DNA of 64,000 nucleotides, from the NCBI RefSeq assembly GCF_030867145.1, contig NC_134433.1, positions 9,375,216 to 9,439,215 of the forward strand, read 5' to 3'. Below are positions 27,601 through 37,654 of the stretch, piece after piece. The notes below the pieces were generated by a model that was not told where the DNA came from, did not search any database, and worked only from the letters and a program-made list of their open reading frames with translations. Both the position numbers and the translations under genes were made by a program. This stretch comes from Opisthocomus hoazin (taxonomy: Eukaryota; Chordata; Aves; Opisthocomiformes; Opisthocomidae). Within the stretch, counting starts at the first letter, position 1. Each line of letters opens with the position of its first letter.

Positions 27601-29374
27601 GAGCGTCTTTCCTCCCTTTTGGAGGGGCTTGCTCTAAATGGTGTTCACCACAATTTGGAAGCAAAGCAGAAAATAATATGAAGAGCAAAGCAGAGCCTGG
27701 CAAGCTCACAAAAGACAGGAAGAGCATTAGGTATGTATTGTGATGAGTGAACTTAAAATAACGTAAGAACAGCAATGCTGAAACATTTTCTGGTGAGCTG
27801 GTTGAAATCTCTAGATAAAAATGTTCTGATCAAAAACAGCCTTTCAGAAATACTTGTCCCAAGTATGCAGTTTTTAGACACAACATGGTCTTGGTTTCCA
27901 CTGGACCACTCCCCTGCCTCATGCTTTGCCATTATTCTGCCACCATCCTCCCAGAAATGCTCCTAGCATTATCTTCTTTAAAGTAGATCAGATATAACAT
28001 TCTGACCAGTTCTTCATTTTGTTGGTACTTCTTCAAGCAGTAGTCCTTGGAGAAAACAAAACTGGAGGTTCATAGATAGAGAAGACATGGGAGAAGAGTG
28101 TTAAACATGTTCCAGTCAACTGTGGGGAAAAGCTTAGTGGTTTCAATTCTTTTACCTGGGCCATATTCACAATCTTGTGCATGGGTTTTCGGTCTCATTC
28201 ACTACTGAGTTCTACTAGTGGGAATGCTCATGAAAAAGAAAGTTGAAAGTCACATGCACAAAATGAAGCAGTAGCTATTTGTCACATTGGAAAGTGCTTT
28301 CGAGATGTGAGTTAGCAAAAAATGGGGAAAAAAAGAGTGATTTAAAATGACAAACCAGTGCAAAATGTGATGGCCTCACAGACATTCTAGAATGTCCATT
28401 CAGAAAAAGAGCATAAACTCGACAAACAAATTATCTGTCTTTAATATGCTTCAGCTTTTATGCCAGCCCATGAGATCTCTCTCCTCACAGGTAACTGGTC
28501 AAAGAACTTACAATGCATGGTAATGCCAAATTCTTTGGAAGCTAAAAGATGCTTACTTAGTTAATCTCAACATGTTTTGTTTTACTATCATTTATGGAGA
28601 AAGTCGGCTGAGGACTTCTTGGTATTTTTGTTTCTAGTTTGTAGGCAGTATTAGAAGGGCACAGAAGAATATCTTCCATTGCTATTGTGGAACAGTCCAT
28701 TAATGAAAGCCCTGGTTCAATAAGGCACCTCTGTGGAGGATAATACTTGAGCACGTAAGACTATTCTTATTTAAAATACACTTAACTTCAAACATATGCT
28801 CAAGTCTTTTCCTGTATCAGGGCTAAAGTGGATGAGATGACAATTTTTCTTTATTTTGGGGTGGGGTCTTGGGGGTTTTTCAAGTAAGTCTAGAGCTTGA
28901 AACAGGAGAGTGAGGGAGGGACAGAAAGAAGGAAAGAAAGAATGAAAGAAAGAATGGAGGAAAGAACAAACAAACACACAAGGAAAATTATATACCAGCC
29001 AAAACCACAGAGATGATTCAGAAAACAACTGTGTGTTCTATTAAAGCAGAATTCAACTAGGATTACAAACAAAACCTATGTTATTAATTAGCAACGACAG
29101 GAGACTATAGACAACAGCAGAATGGTGACCAACCTCTTTGAACTCCTGGATCTGGGTTTGTTCAAACATAGAGAATACATTGGAACCACCTTCTACCTTC
29201 TTCTTTGCCTTTTTTGGAGCCTGTAATACAAATAAGAAGATCAAATATAGACTACTTTTGTCTGTTAAGCACCCAGGAAAACAAATTCCATCTTTAAGAG
29301 AAGGTAAAATATGTACAGCCAAGTAATACAAGAGGATTGTGTTTTGCTATGACAAGGATTTAAATTCAATCCAC

Positions 29375-29421
<47 letters not shown>

Positions 29422-32400
29422 GGGATAAAAAATTCAGGTAGGTGGCTACAGGTACGCCTTCTTCACAGTTCCCCTGCAGGGACAGGCAGCCAGATGCAAA
29501 ATAAGGCCCTGCATGAAGACTCAGTTTGGGAACTATAAAGGGAAATTATATCATTTCCTACTCACATAGAAATGTTTAGAAGTTTGCTCTGTTTGGACTA
29601 AGACTGACCAAACAGATTCTTCCTATGCAGGAACACTTTGAGGACAGTCTATATTCTGGCACCAACCTATGACACTACACTCTGTTGCCTTACTAGCCCT
29701 TGTCATTTTAATAATCAAGATAGTCATCATAAAGAAAAAGGCAGGCCTGCTTTTATCACTATTCTGTAGTCTGAAGACTGAGACAAAGACTGGAGAAAGA
29801 GCCACAATGATACCTAAGAATCTAACGCTCACTAAAAATCAGTCAGAACTATACTTTGTTATGTATCTTTGAATAAGGGCCCAACCAGCTTGCCTAAGAC
29901 AATACAATTCTTGTTCTTCAGTAAAGAGTCAAATCTGTGACTCCTAAGGATTACAGAAATCTTTTAACCACAGCATTATCTTTACTTGGGGCAGGATAAT
30001 GAGCTACATCGCCTTCTGAGTTCTCTTCCAGACAGATTATTTTTTCCTTTATCATTTTTACTTTTAAACTTCATCATCACAGTCCCACCTGTTTCTCTTG
30101 TCGTGGAAAATTAGTCTTACTTAGTTTGGGTTATTCTGCATGAAACAGAAGGCAAGTTCTGCGATCTCCTTTCATCAAAATAAAAAAGCCTGTGAAAGTT
30201 CAAATTCAATACTGATTTCAAACATCCTGAGGAGCAAAGCAGCTCAAGGAAATACTCCCACTTGACTCTGTTTGAAATATACACTGTCTGATCAATTTAA
30301 TTTGCCAGGCAGGGTTCTGCGTTCAGCCACCCTGTTTTAGATCCCAGGCTGAAAATCAGGACTATGGTAGACACTCACCCACATACCCATACTCCAGACC
30401 TGTCAAGCTTCAATCAGCTAATGCAAAGCATTAAAATCTGGAAATAGGAAAGGAAATTTTTCAAAAATGTGTTTGTAGTAAGGATAAAAATAAGGATAGA
30501 AGGGGAAAAAAAGGTAAAAACCAGAATGTTTAATGAATGTAGAAATATTGATTTTGGAATAAACAGATTCCCTCTTCCTCCCACACATGAAATAAGTGTA
30601 ATCTGAGCAGTAATGGGCAACATTCCATGTAACGTGAGGTGCCTGGTGGGGGTTTTCAACACTTGCAGATCGAATGGAAATACTAAGAACAATCCTTCAT
30701 ATTTACATGTACTTGTTCCCCGAGGCAAAAAGAAAGCAGATGTTACCCAGCTTGTCTGGGGGACCTGACCACAGGGCACAAGGCTGGCCTCTGCATTTTC
30801 AGATGGGGTAGTAGAACGGTTCTCCTGTGCTCGTGTAGCTGGTCTTTATGAAGACATAACATGCTTTACTATTCTCCTGCTCTGGTCTGCTGTGACCAAA
30901 TACAGCATCCATATTCAGCATGATAAATATTCCCCATGCTAGCAAACAATCTGCATCTTTTTAAGCTAGCACCACAATGAAGGACAGTGGGCTCCAGCTC
31001 CAGGTTTTATTAACTTTAAATGCCAAACACTGGCAATACCTCCATTACTGCTCAGTTTAATGGGTTCTCTGTGCTGTGAGGCTTTAAGGAAGTATTATAG
31101 CTATAAGAAAGGATCAGATAAACCCAAAAGACGTGGCTCACTATCTATTAGAAACAGACCAGCAACACAAAAAATACCCAGAAGTCTCTTTACATTAGTG
31201 AAGTCCTATTCAAGGTAAAAAACACTGAAGACTAATTATACAGAGAACAACCACTGTACTAGGAGAAATTAATCCTAGCATGATATTTGTTCAGTGTTAC
31301 TCTCTGGTTAGTCACCTCCAGGGATGATAAAGAAGATCAATGCCCAGGTCACTCAATCTATCTTTAGTGGGTGTGGAACCTATTTATGATCTGCTCTCTT
31401 GTGGAATGAGGCTGAGATCACCAATACATTTCACAGGTGCCAGTGGACAGCTGTCAGATGGGAATGGCTTTCCATCACCAGTTTCAAGCTAAGTCTTTTG
31501 GCATCAAACGTACAGACCATCTTGGCTTATCAGTCTCTTGGTTTCTGCATATGCGGTGTTGGGAACGTAATTTATCTGCTCTGAAAGGCTAGGAAACTCA
31601 TAATCACAGAAAGAAACTGCACCTTGATTTTGCATGACTGGTGGGAAGGCAGGCGCTATGAAGAGGAAGGCTGAGAGAGAAGTAGGTGGAGCAGGAACAG
31701 AATACAGTACATTGTCACTGCCTTTCTGGTGGGTAAGTCAAATTAAAAGGCAGCTCTAGGAGAATAGAAATAGGTCTGTGCTGCTGTCTGACAACTGAAA
31801 ACACACCAGAATTTTTGAATTAATAGAATCAGGATTCTGATTCTGGAGTATCTCTCTGAAAGAATGGCATAGTAAAAAGAGCAACACAGAACTGAGTAAA
31901 CATACAGTTTCTAAACTTCAAGGATTTAGTACGTGACCTGCAGAGGAGCAAGTGGTGACTGACACATCACTTCTGCCTTGCCTTGATTTCCCCATTTGTA
32001 AAATACAAAGTGTGCTGAGATGCACTCTGCAAAGATAGCTACTCTATCTTTGCAACGTGTGCTTTGAGACTGACATACAAAGCATGCCAGATGAGAAACT
32101 GAAGAGCTGAGGGTCCCCTGGGCTCAGATGCCGACGCCTCAATAGCACAGCAGTGGGAAAAATGTTGCAACAACTGAACAGGCCTATTAATATTCCTGAC
32201 TGAGTGTATTAATCATCCCATTGTGAAGAAAACAACACTTCACTTTAGAAGAGAAACCACAGGCTTGTCGCATATCGTTAATTTGTCTTACTAGTGTTAG
32301 CACTCTCTCAATTAGCCTGGATTTTAAAGGGTCCTTTTTTTTTTGGTGGTGGTTTTTGATTGTTTTAGAAGCTTTAAATGAAAAAATGGAGCCATACCAA

Positions 32401-35400
32401 AATCTGGTCCCAAGAAAACACCATTGAACCAAGCATTTGCTTTGAGCTGAATTGCTCCCACTGAAGTTCTTTATATTTCTCCTCTCTGGCAGTGTCAGGG
32501 AGCCAGAGAGAACAAGGACAATGCAGTGACACAGGGTGAGCTGCTTTTGCTCGCTGTACATAAGAATAGGGATTCATTTTTTATATGTTGCAGAGGGAGT
32601 GTATGCTCAAGTGAATCAGAGTGAAGAAATCTCTGATTTCAGGGTGACTTATGAGAAAAAGAGGCAGGGAATCCGTTTATATCTCTGCATGAAAGGAAGA
32701 ATGAGCTGATAATACTTGATTCTTGCTTCAGAATGTGAGGTGTTGTTTGTTTACCCTGATAAATTCATAAAAGACTGGTGCTAGAGTAGGTTCATGATAC
32801 CAGAGATACAAAGGAAGTGACACTGGATTACTGCAGAACTTTATCAACTCAGCACTTCAATGCATTTCTCAGACAACCCAGAAAAGTATAGCAAAACAGA
32901 CAAGTTGCTGCAAGACAAACAAAGGTACAGCTCCATAACCAGCACCACTCCGCACTGACTGCTCAGGTGCACACTTCTACCCTTCAGTAAGTATGAAGTA
33001 ACCAACCTCTACTTAGCATTTTCTGCAGAGCAAGAATGTCTGCACAGGCAGTCAGCCACAACGGGCAGCACTGCCAGAAGCCACATTTTCGGTTTGGTTT
33101 GGGGTTCCCTGTTTGGTCCACTATGCCTTAAATCTTTCAGAAAATACTCTAAATAACTAAAGATGACACAGTTTGATATTCCTGACCACCAAAGCTGAAA
33201 AACAAGCAGAAACACTTCTCCACTCAGCAACTTATTGTGTCTTAATTTTTTTACAAAAGAGGACACCAGTGGATAAGCAGGTCTCCTGGGACGGAGTGCT
33301 TCAGAGAAAAAACAGCAGCGTACACTATTAAGAGCTTGATTCTGTTGTCTTGTGTCCTTATGTATTTATTCAGCCCAGGGCAAACTAGACATAAGATACT
33401 ACCAGCTTTAAATTGCACTGTTTCACATTTTATACTTCCTTCCTCTGCAACTATGTCCGTGATTACTGAAAAGACAGAATCATCCATCATCTTGCTCAGA
33501 TTCTGTCCCCTACTGCGATCCACAGTATGATGTTAACTCTGAGTTACTATTACTTTTTCATCCATCACACTCTCTCCTTGTTTTTCACCCACTCTGGGAT
33601 CTCAGTGCTGACATTTCCTGTCTTTGAATTTTCATTATCATTGAATCCAGCTTCTGAATCAAAAGTTACATCTCAGTCCAATCCAAGGGATTTTTGCAGC
33701 ACTGGACAGGATTTTTGTTGATTATTGCCTCACAAGTTTGCTCTGCTGAGATTATTTACACTGCATCTGCACCAAACATTCCAGCTATGGACAAGCCACC
33801 CTCTTCTAGTGAGGTTTAGGTCCTTTTCATGGCAGTTGAGATGTATAAGGCCAACCCAAGTGCATGCCTTTGAGGGAACAGTCTAGAGGAGTATGCAACA
33901 TAAACTGCTCTAAGGGCACAATTTGCATTTCAAACAGGCAACAGCCTCAGATCATTCAAATAAAAACCCACGTTATCAAAACTGAGAAACAGAAGATCTT
34001 TTCATTACCTACTCTGCACTTACAAACAGATTCCTCCCTTCTCATCCTCACTCCATTTTATATGTAGTCCCAGCCTCCCACACACCCACACAGACACACA
34101 AACCTTTGATCCCTGCTAGATACAAAAATCTGTTGGACTGCATCCTCCCTGCTTCACACTCCCGTACGCTAAAGCATTCTACTTTGCCCCACATAAAAAC
34201 CCTTCCCAATAACAGTCTCCTTTTTTCTCTTGCACAGATATACAGAGCGAAGGCATTATCTCTCAAAACTTATCTCGGAAGAGCAGATAACTTCTCCAAC
34301 CGCAGACAGCTCAACCTCAATGACCAAAAATTCACCAGCTGCTTTCCCCACCCAACAAATTTTCTTCTCTGGCATGTACATGTCTCCCTCCTTAGTGTAA
34401 ATACACGAACAGAACTCTACCTCCACAGTCCTCTGTGCTCACAGACATACACATATGTACACACACTGGCATGTGCAGATGCATACACAAACACTTTAAC
34501 AGTTAGACAACTGGCCACATTTTCAGCTAGTGAAATCAGCATTGCCCAGCTGAGGTCAGTACTTGTTTCGGTACAGGGGGTACATTCCAGACAGTTAAGC
34601 AGGCTGCAAACCACATCTGATCAGAAAGCAATCTAATTTTGGGTACACAGTTCCCTTCAGCATACAGAATTTGCTACGAGATGTCACTTGAACTGAATAA
34701 ACACAGGAATCTCTTGGGAATGTGAAAAAGGCTTCCCTCTCCTTTCTTCCACCTCTCTTCTTCCCTTCCTTCTCTCCATCAGCACAGAGCATGTGCGGAG
34801 ACATCACAGACCCAACTTCACTGAAATTCCCTGGAATTAACAGCAAGCTGTAGACAGTTCTCAGAACTCCATTCCACAGCACTTGTGTGGTCTGCTCGTG
34901 TTAGAAAAATTATCTCCCCGAACACTGCCTCTCTCACTCTCATCAGCCCTGTATGTCAGAGCCTGGTAGCACTGGCTGACTTGTAATTATTTTTTACTAT
35001 GCTGCTTTGTCTGCACTAATCCTTTGAAAGTAGCTTTACTGCACATCTGAAATATTATGATGCTATAAAACCTCTGTAATATTTATAAATCCCTTAAGAC
35101 ATCATAAAGAGAGAAAAAAACCTCCCCACAGAGTTCATCTAGCATAATTACATATACATTTCCCTCTGATTAATAAAAAATGATCACTTCCTTATGTAAA
35201 GATATTCTTCAGCCTTCTTTCATTAAGGCTATTTTTTTCTTTCCATTTTAAATCTGTTTCATGTGTCCTTGTATAGTAAGGTACCTCAGAAGATATTTTC
35301 CCAAAACAAAAGGCACAATGAAAACAACCACCACAGAGAATCGTCAGTCTCCTAACTTAAGCAATTTCACCACAGAATGTCCTGAAATATCTGCAAACAT

Positions 35401-36563
35401 CAAGCAGTGTGGTGTGTCACTGGACTAAATAGGAGGAAAGAAAACTGGTAAATAAAATTTAAAAAAAAAAGAGGGAAAAAAGAAAACCCAAGACCCATCA
35501 CTTGCCCCCCACCCCACAAAAGGACTGGCTTAGACTTTAGTGAAGCCGATTAAAGGGAAACCTGTAAATCCACAACTGAAGAGGCATAATCAGCACAGGC
35601 ACTGCTCACTTCTAAAGCAGTGGTGAAGAACATGATTAGTGGCTTGCGTGCTCAGTGTGAAACCACTGACACTGGGCTTGCACTGACTGAAACTGGAACC
35701 TAGGTTTGTGTGTGGATTTTAGAAATTACTTTAAATGTGGTTTTCTTCTGCTCACAACAGCACTTGGGTTACATTCATCACCTGCTTAAGTGGGATCAGT
35801 TTTGAACTAAGCTTTGAGAAAGCTTTTCATATACAACTCCCTCTCCAGTGTTCTCCAGAATCAAATATTCCACAGCCCCAGGGAGCCACTGGGCAGCATT
35901 ACTTTAAGACAGCCTGAAAAGGACCTGCAAAAAGGAGAAAAATATGGAAAATCACCAGCTTTTTTTTTTAAATATTGTTCTAGTCATTTGTCTGAATTTG
36001 CAGAAGACAAAGATCAAGCCCAGTCTGCCCACTGCTCCTTACACAGGAGTTCTTCTTTGCTCTCAGGAATCCCATCAAGTGCACCTTTGTTGCAAAGGTG
36101 GCCACTGGAGTCCTGGAGCTAAAAGGCAACAGTGAGCAGGGGAAAGATGTGACACAGAAATCTCTGCAGTACTTCCTACTCATTCCTGCAGTCTCAAGAG
36201 CAACACAGTTATAATTGTAGAGGTACCCCTTTCCCTCACACCCCATCACACCTTAGCACTAATTAACACCAGTCGTGCCAGCAATTGCTGCCCTAGTGTA
36301 GTAGTCTTGGAAAAAGATGCACAAGCTCTTCCCTTCAGCAAGTGTATCTATGTTCCCTACCTTACTCATTTGTTAAATGAATGCAGAAAAGTCCTGGGAA
36401 GCTCACAGCTCAGTCTATGGGATGTATCTTCATTCTGGATGCGATACTGAGTACGAGATTTCATGGAGTCCAGTGTGATCATTACTGCTCTATCTGAACT
36501 GTTAGAGGTAGAAAGAAATGCAGAGATAAACAGACAGACATGGGAAAGAATAAAACCTACCAT
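15543..36563 (-). CDS. MYL10: Myosin regulatory light chain 10 (spliced gene, 7 exons including a predicted Met-only exon)
   Basis: The join is 36561-36563 (predicted), 29134-29220, 26404-26479, 24815-24919, 21446-21524, 16382-16430, 15543-15641, giving 165 residues against 166 for MYL2. All internal boundaries are GT/AG and phases agree: Gly56, Gly91 and Tyr117 are split codons. The product is an EF-hand regulatory light chain that, in this family, binds the lever arm of a myosin II heavy chain and tunes motor activity. The N-terminus is lysine-rich followed by Ser14-Asn-Val-Phe, the usual light-chain-kinase site. EF-hand 1 has a complete metal loop, Asp36 to Asp47, with D-x-N-x-D-G-x-I and Asp at position 12. 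MYL10 is preferred over MYL2 because of [12 protein letters not shown] in exon 6 and [13 protein letters not shown] at the C-terminus; MYL2 has [16 protein letters not shown]11 differs more. The family call is near certain; the paralogue is very likely; the first exon is inferred. Confidence 0.9.
15642..16381 (-). other. MYL10 intron 6
   Basis: A 740-bp intron, the shortest in the gene. It has GTAAGG and GGCAG ends. I see no repeat or open exon in it. Confidence 0.9.
16382..16430 (-). CDS. MYL10: MYL10 exon 6 (49-bp small exon)
   Basis: This exon supplies the last base of Tyr117 and residues 118-133, [16 protein letters not shown]. The acceptor is TTTGAACAG and the donor GTAAGG. It is flanked by a 5.0-kb intron upstream and a 0.74-kb intron downstream. 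MTQADRF is the MYL10 form; chicken and mammalian MYL2 differ at the A-D positions. Size and phase (2 in, 0 out) equal those of the matching exon in other regulatory light chains. Confidence 0.95.
16431..21445 (-). other. MYL10 intron 5
   Basis: A 5.0-kb intron, AT-rich, with an A-tract at 18719-18732. I found no clear transposon or exon-like segment inside it. Confidence 0.85.
21385..21421. repeat. ATT trinucleotide repeat
   Basis: An imperfect (ATT)n run of about 37 bp, interrupted once by AATATT. It lies about 24 bp beyond the MYL10 exon 5 donor, in intron 5, so the transcript carries AAT repeats right after the splice site. Confidence 0.9.
21446..21524 (-). CDS. MYL10: MYL10 exon 5: EF-hand 3 region
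   Basis: This 79-bp exon encodes the end of Gly91, residues 92-116 ([12 protein letters not shown] to GHIKAD) and TA of Tyr117. The acceptor is AATTTTAG and the donor GTAAGT. Thr92 of TDPEETIL matches mammalian MYL10; MYL2 has Ala there. The loop [11 protein letters not shown] lacks the full set of acidic ligands, as expected for the non-binding third EF-hand. A run of ATT repeats begins about 24 bp past the donor, in intron 4 to 5 sequence. Confidence 0.95.
22115..22345 (+). repeat. MIR-like SINE remnant
   Basis: In order it shows a degraded 'gctgggccacagac..gtatgacttt', 'tctctgctcctctgttccc', 'cagtaaaatgatagtaatag' and a tail close to 'tttagactggaaac..gggtcagggact' and 'cttggctggggtttct'. 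This order matches amniote MIR-type elements (tRNA-derived core SINEs). It is diverged and has no clear target duplication. It lies in intron 4, antisense to MYL10. Confidence 0.7.
24640..24785 (+). repeat. MIR-like SINE remnant beside exon 4
   Basis: It has MIR-like blocks, 'tgcaaaaatggagatcact' and 'tttgcaaggtgctgagatatttcagtgctgaggat', the 3' end common in old MIR copies. It is heavily diverged. Its right end is about 30 bp from the MYL10 exon 4 donor. Confidence 0.5.
24815..24919 (-). CDS. MYL10: MYL10 exon 4: inter-EF helix and degenerate EF-hand 2
   Basis: This 105-bp exon encodes the last two bases of Gly56, residues 57-90 ([12 protein letters not shown] to MFGEKLK) and the first base of Gly91. 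The acceptor is CTGCTGCAG and the donor GTAAGT, both strong. The [20 protein letters not shown] stretch is a family signature. EF-hand 2 lacks the acidic loop residues, as in all regulatory light chains. A MIR-like SINE remnant on the opposite strand ends only about 30-40 bp beyond the donor. Confidence 0.96.
24920..26403 (-). other. MYL10 intron 3
   Basis: A 1.5-kb intron with GTAAAC and CTGCAG ends. It contains a T-rich stretch at about 25180-25210. I see no repeat family or exon in it. Confidence 0.85.
26404..26479 (-). CDS. MYL10: MYL10 exon 3: EF-hand 1
   Basis: This 76-bp exon encodes residues 31-55 and the first base of Gly56, from [12 protein letters not shown] to DTFAAL. The acceptor is CCAACAG and the donor GTAAAC. 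It holds the only metal loop in this protein that looks functional, Asp36-Gln-Asn38-Arg-Asp40-Gly41-Phe-Ile43 to Asp47. Asp rather than Glu at loop position 12 is normal for regulatory light chains and allows magnesium or calcium. The remaining residues match MYL2/MYL10 closely, with no stop or frameshift. Confidence 0.96.
26480..29133 (-). other. MYL10 intron 2
   Basis: A 2.65-kb intron. It contains a diverged CTAT/CTGT-rich stretch (about 27110-27150) and a purine-rich tract near 28.9 kb. No exon-like segment was recognised. Confidence 0.85.
28896..28980. repeat. Purine-rich GAAA/GGAA tract
   Basis: About 85 bp almost free of pyrimidines on the plus strand, made of diverged GAAA, GGAA and GGGA units ending in CAAACA/CACA. 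In the MYL10 transcript it is a polypyrimidine tract, about 150 bp downstream of exon 2. Confidence 0.85.
29134..29220 (-). CDS. MYL10: MYL10 exon 2: N-terminal extension and phosphorylation site
   Basis: This 87-bp, phase 0/0 exon encodes residues 2-30, starting APKKAKKK and ending TQIQEFKE. The acceptor is TTACAG at 29221-29222. The donor is GTTGGT, weaker than the GTRAGT consensus. The run of lysines (residues 4, 5, 7, 8, 9) precedes Ser14, the site that myosin light chain kinase phosphorylates in this family. Compared with MYL2, the linker between the basic cluster and the Ser-Asn-Val-Phe motif is one residue shorter. A TA microsatellite lies about 160 bp upstream in intron 1 and a purine-rich tract about 150 bp downstream in intron 2. 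Confidence 0.95.
29382..29420. repeat. (TA)n(CA)n microsatellite
   Basis: About 16 perfect TA units followed by a few CA units. It lies roughly 160 bp upstream of the MYL10 exon 2 acceptor, in intron 1. Its length is probably polymorphic. Confidence 0.95.
29885..29985 (-). repeat. MIR-like SINE remnant (antisense orientation)
   Basis: Plus-strand blocks such as 'cttgcctaagacaatac', 'gagtcaaatctgtgactcct' and 'tcttttaaccacagcattat' are the reverse complement of the tRNA-derived half and centre of MIR-type elements. It is diverged, with boundaries approximate. Confidence 0.55.
31935..32045 (+). repeat. MIR-like SINE remnant
   Basis: The blocks 'gtgacctgcagag', 'cacttctgccttgccttgatttccccatttgtaaaataca' follow the order of the MIR central region. 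Ends are not resolved. Confidence 0.5.
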
Positions 36564-36609
36564 ACTGCTGCTGCTCCTTCCACCCCTTCTCTGCCAACTA
36601 GTCGGCCAG
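36561..36609 (-). CDS. MYL10: Predicted MYL10 exon 1: 5'UTR plus the initiator ATG only
   Basis: On the minus strand the sequence reads GCAGCAGCAGTATG followed at once by GTAGGTTTT, a good donor. Only the three bases 36561-36563 are coding. In relatives such as MYL2 the first coding exon also ends right after the Met codon, and exon 2 here begins with the expected Ala-Pro-Lys-Lys. The ATG has A at -3 and, after splicing, G at +4, a good initiation context. The 36609 boundary is an estimate, about 30 bp downstream of the TATA box. A scan of 29.2-36.6 kb for ATG|GT found two other sites, near 31.5 and 32.4 kb, with poorer donors (GTCTGT, GTGTTT). A transcript is needed to settle this. Confidence 0.5.
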
Positions 36610-36801
36610 CAAACACAATGCCAACTGTCTCTTTATATAGTGTCACCAAGGAGTAAAAATATGCCTGCTCCAAGTTTAGACAATAGATGTAAGGTTGTAA
36701 AAGTACAGTAATTGGATCCCAATACCATCCCAAGCATCTGTTCCACGCACAGCTTTTGCTTGCACAGAAATAATGCAGTAGATAAGTAGAGCAGGCAGTT
36801 G
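36610..36801 (-). promoter_or_regulatory. Predicted MYL10 promoter (TATA, MEF2-like core, paired CCAAT, E-boxes)
   Basis: Reading toward the gene on the minus strand there are: an E-box CAGTTG form at 36796-36801, CAGATG at 36735-36740, a perfect inverted repeat ATTGG-ATC-CCAAT at 36711-36723, a MEF2-like TAWWWWTA core at 36654-36661, and TATATAAA at 36632-36639. If transcription starts about 30 bp after the TATA box (near 36609), the CCAAT pair is at about -105. This layout is typical of a striated-muscle gene promoter, and it is followed within 80 bp by the ATG|GTAGGT first exon. Individual motifs are short and could arise by chance; the ordered set is the evidence. Confidence 0.5.
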
Positions 36802-37654
36802 GGATAGGATTGCACAGCACTCAACAATAAGCTAGAGCTGAAGGGGCTTTCCCGTGTACTTTTAAATAATGAACAAAGGGCACACACTAAAAGGATTTTA
36901 AATGGACATGGCATCCTGAAAAAGTAGAAAGAGAAACACACTCCTTGAGAAAATGCAGAGGAAACGAGCAATAAATCTGGGCCACTGAGATGTCTGGTAG
37001 CTCCAGAGCCTGATGCATGCATTCAGAGCTCCAGAAAAATGACTGAGGCTCTACATAGGTGCATCTATAACTGGAAGGCATGCTGGAAAAGCACTGCTCT
37101 GCGGAAGGCAATAAAGTGGTCTGTTTTCCCTGAATCTATCACACACGCCTGAAGTCCAGGGGCCAGATCTCAAGCTACCGCAAATTGATGGAGAGTCATG
37201 GATTTCAAAGCATGAAAAAAGAGATGTTAGTAATGAATCTGGTGTTCAGAGCAGCAGAAAACAGAAGGCAGCATAGGAACCACAAGGGCTGTGTCTCCCA
37301 GGGAATTCTCATGGACATTAACGCATACACATTCCATCCGATTCATAAATCATGTTTGGCATTATCACAATGGGCCCAAACATTAACCAGTACAAAATGG
37401 CATAATTCCATGGACGTGAAATCATATTTCCTAAAGGTCTAATCTGTGTCTGTGAGAGTATCTACACAGGACAACCGGTGCATTAAAAATGGCCGCAGGA
37501 CTGTACGGCAGGAACATACACTAGCATCTGAAATACTTGTCTACATCAGTCACACTAACCTTGAGACACGAAAGTGCTTAACCAATCAACTGAACTTTGA
37601 GACAGACATACGTTTAAGTATGTAGTTGAACAAGGACTTTGTTCTTTCTCCAGG

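Larger units (their letters stand above)
29221..36560 (-). other. Predicted MYL10 intron 1
   Basis: About 7.3 kb if exon 1 is placed correctly. It contains the TA microsatellite at 29.4 kb, an antisense MIR-like remnant at 29.9 kb, a sense one at 31.95 kb, an AC-rich stretch at about 34073-34104, and a 531-bp stop-free plus-strand stretch (34106-34636) that matches nothing I know. First introns of light-chain genes often hold enhancers, but none can be proved here. Confidence 0.5.

Noticed and set aside
15543..29220. Calling the gene MYL2 (ventricular light chain)
   Set aside because: Exons 5-7 carry MYL10-type residues (Thr92, [18 protein letters not shown]) where MYL2 differs.
31500..32415. 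Other ATG|GT sites as MYL10 first exon (near 31.5 and 32.4 kb)
   Set aside because: Their donors (GTCTGT, GTGTTT) are poor and I see no TATA box or promoter motifs just upstream, unlike the 36.56-kb site.
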